64,000 bases of DNA from Pseudonocardia sp. C8 (lineage in GTDB: Bacteria > Actinomycetota > Actinomycetes > Mycobacteriales > Pseudonocardiaceae). Below the pieces are notes generated by a model, which searched no databases, was not told where the DNA came from, and saw only the letters and a list, made by a program, of their open reading frames with translations. A program made the translations under genes and the position numbers. The stretch is from contig NZ_JACMTR010000002.1 in the NCBI RefSeq assembly GCF_014267175.1, positions 260,001 to 324,000 on the forward strand, in the 5' to 3' direction. Positions 35,700 through 43,542 of the stretch are shown piece after piece (position 1 is the stretch's first letter; every line of letters starts with the position of its first letter).

Positions 35700-36944
35700 G
35701 TGCGCGTGCGGCCCCATGTCCGGCGGCGTACCGCGGCGGCGCTCGCGGTGCTGGTGACGCTGGTGGCCGGGCTCGCGTTCGCCGGATGTGGCCGTGGGTT
35801 GCCGGCAGCGGCGTGGGCGTCCGGCTGCGCCCCGGCCTGGACGGCCGCCTGGCACGCCGCCCAGCAGGCGGTGCCCGGTGACCAGCTCGCCGGCCGGACA
35901 CTGCGGATGGTGGTGCGCCCGCAGGCGTCCGGCGACCCGGTCCGGCTGCGGCTGTCCAACCGGCACGGCGACGGTCCGCTGCACCTCGGCGCGGTCGCCC
36001 TGGCCCGCGCGCCCGGCGAGGTGCCGCGGCCGGTGCACACCGGCGGGCGCCCGGACGTGGTGCTGCCGCCGGGCGCCGAGGTCATGACCGATCCGCTGCC
36101 GGTCCCCGTCGACGCCGGGGTGCTGGTCACCGTCAGCCTGTTCCTCACCGAGGTGCCGGAGACGGTCAGCTCGCACCCGGTCGCGATGCGAACGGCGTGG
36201 CTGTCCGGAGCCGGCGACCGCACCGGCACGCCGGGGCCGGTGGGCTTCGGCACCACCCTGCAGTCGTGGCCGGTGCTGGCCGGGCTCGAGGTGCACGCGC
36301 CGCGCCCGCGCGGCGGGCTGCTCGTGATCGGGGACTCGCTGGTCGACGGCGTCGGCAGCACCCCGGACCGTGACGACCGCCTCACGGACCAGATCGCGGC
36401 GAGGTTCGACCCGGCGGCCGGGGATCGGGGCGTGACCGTGCTCAACGCGGGGCTGTCCCGCAACCGCCTGCTGCAGGACGACCCGCCGGGCGCCGGGGAC
36501 GCGCCGCTGACCCGGTTCGACACCGACGTCACCGGCGTGGCCGGGGTACGTGACGTGCTGCTGCTGGCGGGCACGAACGATCTCGCCGCGGGCGCGGGCC
36601 CGGACGAGCTGATCGCCGGGATCCAGGCCTTCGCCCAGCGGGCCCGGGCCTCCGGGCTGCGGGTGTTCCTGACGACGATCCCGCCCGCCGCGGCGGGGGA
36701 GCACGGCACGCGGGCGACGGCCGCGGCCCGCGACCGCGTCAACGCGTGGCTCCGCGCGGACGGCCCCCGGTACGCCGACGGGGTGGTCGACGCCGCCACG
36801 GCACTCGCCGATCCGGGTGACCCCCGGCGGCTGCGCCCCGAGTACGACTCCGGTGACGGCCTGCACCCGTCCGCGGCGGGGTACCGGGCGGTCGCGGCGG
36901 TGACACCGGTGGAGGAACTCTCCGGCACACCGTGCACGGAGTGA
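35700..36944 (+). CDS. secreted SGNH/GDSL hydrolase, probable lipoprotein
   Basis: The 414-residue enzyme has an N-terminal signal (AALAVLVTLVAGLAFAGC) with a lipobox-like AGC that would make Cys30 the lipid-modified residue. Block I is VIGDSLVDGVG with nucleophile Ser213, block III is LLAGTNDLAAG with Asn, and block V is DGLHPSAAGY with Asp and His. GDSL enzymes of this layout deacylate esters or sugars in the envelope. GTG at 35700 has GGGAGG upstream. The substrate is not evident. Confidence 0.9.
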   Translation: MRVRPHVRRRTAAALAVLVTLVAGLAFAGCGRGLPAAAWASGCAPAWTAAWHAAQQAVPGDQLAGRTLRMVVRPQASGDPVRLRLSNRHGDGPLHLGAVALARAPGEVPRPVHTGGRPDVVLPPGAEVMTDPLPVPVDAGVLVTVSLFLTEVPETVSSHPVAMRTAWLSGAGDRTGTPGPVGFGTTLQSWPVLAGLEVHAPRPRGGLLVIGDSLVDGVGSTPDRDDRLTDQIAARFDPAAGDRGVTVLNAGLSRNRLLQDDPPGAGDAPLTRFDTDVTGVAGVRDVLLLAGTNDLAAGAGPDELIAGIQAFAQRARASGLRVFLTTIPPAAAGEHGTRATAAARDRVNAWLRADGPRYADGVVDAATALADPGDPRRLRPEYDSGDGLHPSAAGYRAVAAVTPVEELSGTPCTE

Positions 36945-37130
36945 GCGTCGCCCTGGCGATCTCGTCACCCGGGAAGGGGCGTGCAGCGGCCACGCACGAT
37001 GGGTAACGTCTTGGTCACGGCCACAGCACGTGGCGGTACCGGCGGAACCGGAACCGCGGCGCGTCCCACCCGGGACGCCGGGGCCCGGGAGCGCCAGGGA
37101 CGGAGCCCTGACGGCCTACGGGGAGGCCTC

Positions 37131-37346
37131 ATGACCATCGGCGCGAGGCGCACGACCGACGACACCGGGTCCATCCCGGCGCCGCGGAACGCGGCGGACG
37201 CGTTCAAGGTGTCCGACGAGCAGGTCCAGCGGGCCCGGCTCGTCGTGGCGGAGAACTCCGCGGACTCCGCGGACCTGCGCGAGCTGCTCGACATGCTCGG
37301 GCTGATCTCCGGCAACCCGGACCAGCCGCCGCCCGTCGCGCGCTGA
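37131..37346 (+). CDS. small hypothetical protein
   Basis: This 71-residue protein starts MTIGARRTTDDTG at 37131 with GGGAGG seven bases before it. The second half is an amphipathic helical segment (VQRARLVVAENSADSADLRELLDMLGLI). No membrane segment or known family is recognised. The RBS, codon usage and clean stop before the tRNA cluster favour it as real. Confidence 0.6.
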   Translation: MTIGARRTTDDTGSIPAPRNAADAFKVSDEQVQRARLVVAENSADSADLRELLDMLGLISGNPDQPPPVAR

Positions 37347-37420
37347 TCCCCGCGCGCCCCTCTGGCCTGCTGCGACGCCGGAACAGGGGGGTGCCTGCGC
37401 GGGCCGCCGCGGCCGTGTCG

Positions 37421-37426
37421 TATGGT
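37421..37426 (+). promoter_or_regulatory. putative -10 element of the tRNA cluster
   Basis: TATGGT at 37421-37426 in an AT-richer patch lies 58 bases before tRNA-Glu. No clear -35 is seen, so the call is weak. TACGAT at 37574-37579 could be a second -10 for tRNA-Asp. Confidence 0.35.
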
Positions 37427-37483
37427 TTCACCGCTCCCAACGGACAGCCGTTGAGGGAAGGACGAGCCCCCGGGTCAGTCCAA

Positions 37484-37556
37484 GCCCCCATCGTCTAGCG
37501 GCCTAGGACTCCGCCCTTTCAAGGCGGCAGCGCGGGTTCGAATCCCGTTGGGGGTA
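37484..37556 (+). tRNA. tRNA-Glu (UUC)
   Basis: The 7-bp acceptor GCCCCCA pairs with TGGGGGT, the anticodon stem CCGCC/GGCGG holds the loop CTTTCAA, which gives anticodon TTC, and the T-arm has GGTTCGAATCCC. The gene ends without an encoded CCA. It is first of three tRNAs in a row. Confidence 0.97.
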
Positions 37557-37595
37557 CCGCGGAGGTCATCGGCTACGATGGTGGCCGCAGAGCAA

Positions 37596-37669
37596 GGCCC
37601 AGTGGCGCAGTTGGTTAGCGCGTCGCCCTGTCACGGCGAAGGTCGCGGGTTCGAGTCCCGTCTGGGTCG
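37596..37669 (+). tRNA. tRNA-Asp (GUC)
   Basis: The acceptor GGCCCAG pairs with CTGGGTC, the D-arm has GCGCAGTTGGTTAGCGC, the anticodon loop CTGTCAC gives GTC, and the T-arm has GGTTCGAGTCCC. CCA is not encoded. Confidence 0.97.
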
Positions 37670-37701
37670 CTCCACGTCCCCGGAGTTCCTCCGGGAGCCG
37701 G

Positions 37702-37775
37702 GGCCAGGTAGCTCAGTTGGTACGAGCGTCCGCCTGAAAAGCGGAAGGTCGGCGGTTCGACCCCGCCCCTGGCCA
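37702..37775 (+). tRNA. tRNA-Phe (GAA)
   Basis: The acceptor GGCCAGG pairs with CCTGGCC, the anticodon stem CCGC/GCGG holds loop CTGAAAA, which gives GAA, and the T-arm has GGTTCGACCCC. CCA is not encoded. It is convergent with the fluoride-channel operon 17 bases away. Confidence 0.97.
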
Positions 37776-37792
37776 CCTCTCTCATCCGTCCG

Positions 37793-38167
37793 TCAGAGGG
37801 CCAGGCGCACCAGGAACCACCCGGTCGCCGCCGCCAGGATCCCGGTCACGACACTGCCCAGCAGGTACACGACGGCCGCGCTCCCGGCCCGCCGCTCCGC
37901 CAGGGCCACCAGCTCGTGGCCGAAGGTGCTGTACGTCGTCAGCGCCCCGCAGAACCCGGTGCCGAGCAGCGCCGCGACTCCCGCGGGCAGCACCGCGCTC
38001 GCCCCCGTGAGCGCACCCAGGACCAGCGAGCCCGCGACGTTCACCGCGAACGTGCCCCACGGGAACGCCGGTCCGAACCGGGCCCGCGCCACGGCGTCGG
38101 CCAGCACCCGCAGCGGCGCCCCCACGGCCGCGCCCAGCCCGACCAGCAGGACCGACCAGGCCGTCAC
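37793..38167 (-). CDS. crcB: fluoride efflux channel CrcB/Fluc, second subunit
   Basis: This 124-residue membrane protein has four hydrophobic helices. The motifs are FPWGTFAVNVAGSLVLGAL (Asn of the fluoride pore) and GFCGALTTYSTFGHE, the Fluc TTFST-type phenylalanine and threonine track. Fluc channels are dual-topology dimers and export fluoride. Here two different copies are adjacent, which suggests a heterodimer. Its GTG start overlaps the stop of the upstream copy (GTGA). Confidence 0.93.
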   Translation of the reverse strand: MTAWSVLLVGLGAAVGAPLRVLADAVARARFGPAFPWGTFAVNVAGSLVLGALTGASAVLPAGVAALLGTGFCGALTTYSTFGHELVALAERRAGSAAVVYLLGSVVTGILAAATGWFLVRLAL

Positions 38168-38577
38168 GCCGTCCGCCCGATCCTGCGGGTGACCGCGACC
38201 CCGCCCGCGCAGGCGAGCACGGCGGCGAGCGGCGAGACCAGCGCGTACCCCACCGCGGTGCCGTAGGCGCCCCCGTCGAGCAGCTGCACCGTCTCCACCG
38301 ACCATGCCGAGAACGTCGTGTAACCACCCAGCATGCCGGCGCCCAGCAGCGGGCGCGCCAGCGGATGCGGGCGCGCGGCGACCTCGGCCAGCACCGTGTA
38401 GAGCACCCCGATCAGCAGGCAGCCGGTGATGTTGATCCAGAACGTCGTCCACGGCCACCCACCGGGCGGTGCCGGGAACGCCGAGCTCAGCAGGTAGCGG
38501 GCCTCGGCGCCCAGCACACCGCCGGCCGCGACCGCGGCCACCGCCCGGCGACGGGACGTCACGCGTTCCACCTCCAT
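38164..38577 (-). CDS. crcB: fluoride efflux channel CrcB/Fluc, first subunit
   Basis: The 137-residue channel subunit has WPWTTFWINITGCLLIGVLY and GMLGGYTTFSAWSVE, the same two Fluc signatures, with four helices. ATG at 38577 shares one base with the stop of the glycosyltransferase gene (TGATG), so the two are coupled. No fluoride riboswitch is visible ahead of the operon. Confidence 0.93.
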   Translation of the reverse strand: MEVERVTSRRRAVAAVAAGGVLGAEARYLLSSAFPAPPGGWPWTTFWINITGCLLIGVLYTVLAEVAARPHPLARPLLGAGMLGGYTTFSAWSVETVQLLDGGAYGTAVGYALVSPLAAVLACAGGVAVTRRIGRTA

Positions 38578-39872
38578 CAGCGCGTGCCGCGCTCACCGCG
38601 ATCGGGGACCAGCGCCTCGACCAGGTCGGCGGCCCGCCGCGTCCCGCCCAGCGCGGTGAGCTCGGCGCCCACCCGCCGTGCCGCCGCTCGGAACGACGGG
38701 TCGGTCGCGATCCGCCGGTGGGCCGCCCGGATCGTCGCCGGCCGCGGTGTCCCGGTCCGCAGGTTGATCCCCGCGCCGGACCGGGCGACCCGGGAGGCGA
38801 TCTCGGGTTTGTCCAGGTCACCGCCCGCCACGACCAGCGGGACGCCGTACCGCAGCGCCCGCAGCACACCACCGAACCCGCCATTGGTGATCATCACGGA
38901 GGTCCGGGGCAGCAGGTCGTCGTACGGCAGCATCGGGCCGGCCCGGACGTTCGCGGGCAGCGGCCGGGGCAGCGGCGGCGTGCGGTGCCCGGTACCGACG
39001 ACCACCAGCACGTCCTCGCTGGCCAGCGCCTCGATCGCCGGCAGGATCAGGTCGGACGGGTCGACGATCGCCGTCCCCTGCGTGACGTGGACGACCGGCC
39101 GCCGGCTGGTGACGACGTCGTCCCACCAGAACGGCGGCGCCGCCTCCGGCCCCGGGACGCCGGAATCGGTCAGATCACCGGCGTAGCGGATCTCCGGGGG
39201 CACCGCGGGCGACCCGTGCAGCGCGGGGCTCCCTGCGGCGATCACCTGCTCGGACGAGTACCACATCGTCGCCGCGGTGTGCCCGTCCGGCCGGAGCCCC
39301 GCCTGCGCGCGGGCACGCCGGTAGGCGCGGTTCAGCGGAACGGCGAGGGCGCTCGCGAGCCCGCGAAGCACCGCGTCCCGGGCCCGGCCCGGCAGGCCGC
39401 GGCCGGGGTCGAGGCCGAGTCCGGCGGGCGGGCCGCTTGCGGACGGGACCATCACCGGGACCGGCGACAGCCCGGTCCACGGCGACCGCGTGTGCTCCGC
39501 GGCGAACCGCGTCCCGAGCGCCATCGGGTCGCCGGCGAGCACGTCCCACGGCCGGCGGGCGTGCGCGGCGAGCAGGTCTCGGCTCTGTGCCGGCGCGGTG
39601 GCCACGAACATGTCCTGCAGGTTGATCGCCAGCTGCCGGAACCCCTTGCGGTCGCGCAGCCGCGGGAACGTCGCGACGTAGTTCCGCTCGTCGAAGTCCG
39701 GGGCCTCGCGCCACGGGACACCGGTCGCGCCGACGGCGGCGAACGCGTCGACGTAGGCGGAACCGGTGTAGGCGCGGACGTCGTGTCCGCGCCGGACCAG
39801 CTCGGCCGCCACCGCCCGCACCGGGAGGATGTGCCCGGCGAACGGCATCGCGGTCAGCATGATCGAGGCCAC
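38577..39872 (-). CDS. GT1-family glycosyltransferase (MGT-like)
   Basis: The 431-residue enzyme has the two Rossmann halves of UDP/TDP-sugar glycosyltransferases. The N-terminus is TAMPFAGHILPVRAVAAELVRRGHDVRAYTG. The C-terminal donor site reads VHVTQGTAIVDPSDLI, then YDDLLPRTSVMITNGGFGGVLRALRYGVPLVV, a variant of the usual HGGxGT signature with Asn for His. The family glycosylates natural products and macrolides. It is first in a three-gene run with the fluoride channels, an odd pairing. Confidence 0.88.
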   Translation of the reverse strand: MASIMLTAMPFAGHILPVRAVAAELVRRGHDVRAYTGSAYVDAFAAVGATGVPWREAPDFDERNYVATFPRLRDRKGFRQLAINLQDMFVATAPAQSRDLLAAHARRPWDVLAGDPMALGTRFAAEHTRSPWTGLSPVPVMVPSASGPPAGLGLDPGRGLPGRARDAVLRGLASALAVPLNRAYRRARAQAGLRPDGHTAATMWYSSEQVIAAGSPALHGSPAVPPEIRYAGDLTDSGVPGPEAAPPFWWDDVVTSRRPVVHVTQGTAIVDPSDLILPAIEALASEDVLVVVGTGHRTPPLPRPLPANVRAGPMLPYDDLLPRTSVMITNGGFGGVLRALRYGVPLVVAGGDLDKPEIASRVARSGAGINLRTGTPRPATIRAAHRRIATDPSFRAAARRVGAELTALGGTRRAADLVEALVPDRGERGTR

Positions 39873-39908
39873 GGCGCCCAGCCTGGCATGCCGGCCGGGC
39901 CCGGACGG

Positions 39909-40850
39909 TCAGCCTGCGGGGGTCAGCTCGCGGGTGCGGCGCACGGACAGCACCGCTCCGCCGGCGACGACCACGACCAGCGCGCCGAACGCCGCGGCCG
40001 TCCACGGGTCCGGGGCGAGCAGCGGCTGCCCTCGCAGCGCCTGCCAGGTGACCAGCGCGAGCAGGCCCGCGTAGCCGGTCACGGCCGTCGCGACGAGATC
40101 CCGGCGGACCCGCGGGTCCCGGAGCACCGCGACCCGCGCAGCCGCCAGCTCCAGCGCCACGAGCAGCAGCGGCAGGAGCTGCAGTGCGTGCATGCCGACG
40201 AAGTGCGGGACCCGCAGATCCCCGGCGACCGTGCTCCAGCCGACGACGGGCAGGCCGGGGCCACCGTCCGGCAGGCCGACCGTGTGGGCGCCCGCGATGC
40301 CCCGGAAGTCGGCGAGCTGCTCGGAGGTGGGGCTCGTCATCAGGAAGCCCAGCGCCATCCCGGCGAGCGCGAGCACGGCACCGGCCCGGATCGCGAGCGA
40401 CCGGGCCGGGTCGAGGCCGCGCACGGCGAACAGCGCCCCGGACAGCCACAGGGTGCCGAGCCAGGCCGCCACGATGGACACGCCCATGACCGTCCACAGC
40501 GCCGCGTCCAGGGCGGTGGTCACGTTGTAGTGGCTGGTGGTGCCGCGCCCGGCCTGGACGGCGATCACCACCATCTCGATCGCGAGCATCACCGCCGCCA
40601 GGGTGCCGGCCAGGTGGACGCCGCGGATCCGGCCACGCCGCGCCCGGACCTGCGCGTACAGCCAGGCCCAGCTGATGCAGAAGATCGCGATCGAGACGGC
40701 GAACTTCGTCGGCTTCATCCACAGCGGGGCGCCGAGCAGGGTGCGGGGGTCGGCCAGGATTCCGATCACGCCGATCGGGACGAGCGCGGCGCACGTCGCG
40801 CCGACGAGCATCAGCGGGCGGTGCCAGGCGACGGCGTCACGCATCCTCAT
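39909..40850 (-). CDS. multi-pass membrane protein of unknown function
   Basis: The 313-residue product has about eight hydrophobic helices. It opens MRMRDAVAWHRPLMLVGATCAALVPIG and has the stretches GAPLWMKPTKFAVSIAIFCISWAWL and HFVGMHALQLLPLLLVAL with a His near the middle of a helix. I do not assign a family. ATG at 40850 follows a -10 by six bases, so the transcript is probably leaderless. It sits downstream of a MerR gene and shares its promoter motif, so the MerR protein is its likely regulator. Confidence 0.72.
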   Translation of the reverse strand: MRMRDAVAWHRPLMLVGATCAALVPIGVIGILADPRTLLGAPLWMKPTKFAVSIAIFCISWAWLYAQVRARRGRIRGVHLAGTLAAVMLAIEMVVIAVQAGRGTTSHYNVTTALDAALWTVMGVSIVAAWLGTLWLSGALFAVRGLDPARSLAIRAGAVLALAGMALGFLMTSPTSEQLADFRGIAGAHTVGLPDGGPGLPVVGWSTVAGDLRVPHFVGMHALQLLPLLLVALELAAARVAVLRDPRVRRDLVATAVTGYAGLLALVTWQALRGQPLLAPDPWTAAAFGALVVVVAGGAVLSVRRTRELTPAG

Positions 40851-40852
40851 GC

Positions 40853-40869
40853 GGATACTGTAGCTATCC
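40853..40869 (-). promoter_or_regulatory. leaderless promoter and operator of the membrane gene (copy A)
   Basis: GGATACTGTAGCTATCC is an inverted repeat GGATA-N7-TATCC. Read on the minus strand it includes -10 TACAGT (40862-40857), six bases before ATG 40850, with TGGACA (40886-40881) 18 bases further up as a -35. It overlaps the last codons of the MerR gene. The GGATAGCTA half recurs at copy B. Confidence 0.65.
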
Positions 40870-41538
40870 GATAGTGCTGCTGTCCATAGTTTCGCCGTCC
40901 GCTCGTGCGCACTCCGGCCGGAACCGGGCTGCGGAGTGGCTCTCCTGCGCGATCCGGCGCAGCGCGGCCAGCAGGGCGTCACCGAGCACCGTCCCGATCA
41001 GGGCGGTCTCGGCGGCACCCTCGCGGTCGTCGCCGTGTGCGATCGCCCGCAGGTCTCCCTCGGCGGCCCGGTCCGCGGCCTCCGCCCACAGTCGCAGCGT
41101 GTCGTCCCCGGGGGCCTGGCCGAGCTCGTGCAGGCGGGCCAGCACAGAGCGGGCACCGGCCAGCGCGGGCGCCCGCTCCGAGACGTGCCAGCCGGCGTGC
41201 GCGGTCATCACCCGGACGTCGGCCTCGGCGGCGTCGGCGAACGCGCCGGCCTCATCGCCGCCGGTGCCGGTGATCGCGTAGACGGTGCGGCCGAGGACCT
41301 CGTGCATCCCCGTGGCCGGGTCGTCGACGGCGCCGAGCACGTCCTTGACGGTGGCGATCGGGAGCCCCCCGACCTCGACGAGCGCACGGATCAGCCGGAG
41401 CCGCCGCAGGTGGGACTCGTCGTAGCGGGCCTGGTTGGGCGACGTCGACGCCCCGCGGTGCAGGAGCCCCTCCCGGAGGTAGTACTTGATCGTCGCCACG
41501 GGGACGCCGGACGACCGGGACAGCTCGGACACGCGCAC
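40864..41538 (-). CDS. MerR-family transcriptional regulator
   Basis: The 224-residue regulator begins MRVSELSRSSGVPVATIKYYLREGLLHRG, the MerR winged helix, followed by YDESHLRRLRLIRALVEVGGLPIATVKDVL and a long C-terminal effector domain without the Cys metal sites. The start is GTG at 41538, six bases from a -10, so it too is probably leaderless. A motif shared with the promoter of the following membrane gene suggests it controls itself and that gene. Confidence 0.9.
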   Translation of the reverse strand: MRVSELSRSSGVPVATIKYYLREGLLHRGASTSPNQARYDESHLRRLRLIRALVEVGGLPIATVKDVLGAVDDPATGMHEVLGRTVYAITGTGGDEAGAFADAAEADVRVMTAHAGWHVSERAPALAGARSVLARLHELGQAPGDDTLRLWAEAADRAAEGDLRAIAHGDDREGAAETALIGTVLGDALLAALRRIAQESHSAARFRPECARADGETMDSSTIG

Positions 41539-41540
41539 GT

Positions 41541-41557
41541 GGAGAGTCTAGCTATCC
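41541..41557 (-). promoter_or_regulatory. leaderless promoter and operator of merR gene (copy B)
   Basis: GGAGAGTCTAGCTATCC on the + strand gives on the minus strand the half-site GGATAGCTA and -10 TAGACT (41550-41545), six bases before GTG 41538. The TAG stop of the ClpP-like gene lies within the -10. No clear -35 was found. The shared half-site with copy A points to one regulator. Confidence 0.6.
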
Positions 41558-42090
41558 ACTCCGCGCACGTGGTCGACCACGCCGAGCCGCACGGCATCGC
41601 CGGCCGACAGCCAGCGGTGGCGCGCCTCGTCCGGCAGCGGCGCGCCGCAGTACCGGCCCATGAGCGTGTCGATCTCGTCCCGGCGGCTGCTCAGGTGGTC
41701 GGCGCGGACCCGCACGTCACCGGGATGGGACCCGCGGACCTGGCCGTCGGTCGAGGGGAGCAGCGCCGCGTGCGGCAGGGCGAACCGCTTCCCCGAGGTG
41801 CCGGACGCGACCAGGAACGGCACCGGCCCGGCCAGCGACCCCGCCGCGACGGTGACGACGTCGACGCCCAGCGCACGCATCGTGTCGTGCACGGCCATCG
41901 CCGCCACCGGGGAGCCACCGGGGGAGAGCACCTGCAGGGTCACGTCGCGGTGCGGGTCCTCGGCGGCGAGCAGGAGCAGGCGGGCACAGGTCTCGGCGGC
42001 CACGTCGTCGTCCAGCTCCCGGGCGAGCAGCACGATCCGCTCACCGAGGAGCCGGTCGGCGAGTGCGGGTGCAGTGGACAGGACCGGCAT
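41548..42090 (-). CDS. ClpP-like protein with all three catalytic residues replaced
   Basis: The 180-residue product has the ClpP fold in order: LLGERIVLLARELDDDVAAE, LQVLSPGGSPVAAMAVHDTMRAL, a GKRFALPH handle-region match and a final LSAGDAVRLGVVDHV. At the catalytic serine position (GQAASMGAF in E. coli ClpP) the residue is Gly88 in AGSLAGPVPF. The histidine position (MIHQP) is Ser113, and the aspartate position (RDRFLSA) is His158 in RHRWLSA. It therefore should not cut peptides. Non-catalytic ClpP relatives (such as ClpR) act as structural ring subunits elsewhere. ATG at 42090; its stop lies inside the merR promoter. Confidence 0.85.
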   Translation of the reverse strand: MPVLSTAPALADRLLGERIVLLARELDDDVAAETCARLLLLAAEDPHRDVTLQVLSPGGSPVAAMAVHDTMRALGVDVVTVAAGSLAGPVPFLVASGTSGKRFALPHAALLPSTDGQVRGSHPGDVRVRADHLSSRRDEIDTLMGRYCGAPLPDEARHRWLSAGDAVRLGVVDHVRGVDS

Positions 42091-42247
42091 CGGGGACCTC
42101 CGTTCTCGGGTTCTCCACGCCGACGCTAGAACGGGGCCCTCCCTCCCACCTGCAATTATGCCGTCGGCGGACCGGGTTCACCGCCGGTGAACGACCGCCG
42201 TGCGCCCTGCCGGGGCACCGCCCGGCAGTGGGCCGGTAGCCGGCCGC

Positions 42248-43294
42248 TCACCCGGCCTTCGGCTCCCACAGCTCCGGCTTCTCCGACAGCCTCAGCGGCA
42301 GCCCGAAGTACTCGAACAGGTCCGTGTTCAGGAAGATGCTCAGCCCGGTGACCTGCCCGTCCTCGATCCGGAGCGCGTGGATCCCCCAGGCCTCGAACTC
42401 GCCGTCCGGCCCCGACGGCTTCCACTGCGCGAACCCGACCGTCCCGTTGATCTCCACCGGGACGACCCGGGAGCCGCGGCAGGCCTGGCCCGGACCCATG
42501 GCCATCCAGGCGATGACGTCGTCGCGCCCGCGGAACCACAGCTCGAGCGGCGGCATGTTCTGCTCGACGTCCTCGTGCAGCAGCGCGGTCAGCGCCTCCA
42601 TGTCGAACGCCTCGAACGCGGCCATGTACCGCATCAGCAGCTCGGTCTGCGCGGGGTCCATCTCCGGTGTCGTACCGGGGGCGGTCTCGGAGATGCCCTG
42701 CTCGTGGAGGGTGGCGCGGGCCCGCTGCAGCGCACTGTTCACCGATGCCACCGTGGTGCCGAGCAGCTCCGCGACCTCCGCGGCCTTCCAGCACAGGACC
42801 TCACGCAGGATCAGCACCGCCCGCTGGCGGGCCGGCAGGTGCTGCAGGGCGGCGATGAACGCGAGCCGGATCGTCTCCTTGGCGATCGCCTTGTCCGCCG
42901 GGTCGCCGGCCGGGGTGGAGACCCGTGCGTCCGGCATCGGCTCCAGCCACTCGGCGTCGGGCAGCGGCTCGCGCAGCGACTCCGCCACCGGGGCTCCCGG
43001 GCCGCCGAGGTCCATCGGTACCGCGCGGCGCTTGCGCCCGTTGAGCGCGTCGATGCAGACGTTCGTGGCGATCCGGTAGAGCCACGACCGCAGCGAGGAA
43101 CGGCCGTCGAACTTCGCGACGCCCTTCCACGCGCGGATCATGGTGTCCTGCACCGCGTCCTCGGCCTCGAAGGCCGAGCCGAGCATCCGGTAGCAGTAGC
43201 CGGTCAGCTCGCGGCGGTAGTCCTCGATCCGGAGATCCAGCGGGCGGTCGTCCGCCTCGTCGACACCGGCACCGGTACGGACAGGTGCACTCAT
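42248..43294 (-). CDS. ECF sigma factor with C-terminal SnoaL-like domain
   Basis: The 348-residue protein has sigma region 2 (YRRELTGYCYRMLGSAFEAEDAVQDTMIRAWKG), region 4 (LPARQRAVLILREVLCWKAAEVAELLGTTVASVNSALQRARATL) and a SnoaL-type extension (residues about 225-340, with MAAFEAFDMEALTALLHEDVEQNMPPL) that can bind ligands and tune activity. It fits the SigG/SigX5-like group of actinomycete sigma factors with this tail. No anti-sigma gene is adjacent. ATG at 43294, and an in-window palindrome is not seen upstream. Confidence 0.92.
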   Translation of the reverse strand: MSAPVRTGAGVDEADDRPLDLRIEDYRRELTGYCYRMLGSAFEAEDAVQDTMIRAWKGVAKFDGRSSLRSWLYRIATNVCIDALNGRKRRAVPMDLGGPGAPVAESLREPLPDAEWLEPMPDARVSTPAGDPADKAIAKETIRLAFIAALQHLPARQRAVLILREVLCWKAAEVAELLGTTVASVNSALQRARATLHEQGISETAPGTTPEMDPAQTELLMRYMAAFEAFDMEALTALLHEDVEQNMPPLELWFRGRDDVIAWMAMGPGQACRGSRVVPVEINGTVGFAQWKPSGPDGEFEAWGIHALRIEDGQVTGLSIFLNTDLFEYFGLPLRLSEKPELWEPKAG

Positions 43295-43542
43295 TCTGTT
43301 CCCCCTCGCGACGACCCCTGTTCGGGTGACCCGGGCGGGTCCCGGTTCGTCTCTGGGCGAGTGTGCCGTGCACCACCGACAATTTGGAGCGCTTTCCTGC
43401 GAGCGGCTCGCCCGCCGGGACGACGGACCGTGGTCCCGGCCGCGCGGGGCGGTGCCGTGGAATGATCGGGGCAGGGTGCCCGCACGGCCTCCCGGCGCAC
43501 CCGGACTGCTCGAGCGGGGCCGGAATGCGCGGAGACGCGACG

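Noticed and set aside
38578..39908. Fluoride riboswitch ahead of the crcB operon
   Set aside because: The bases before the operon are only 36 long and show no pseudoknot-type motif.
42176..42192. GTTCACC-GCC-GGTGAAC hairpin upstream of the ClpP-like gene
   Set aside because: Seven base pairs at this GC content is likely by chance, and its position fits neither a terminator nor an operator clearly.
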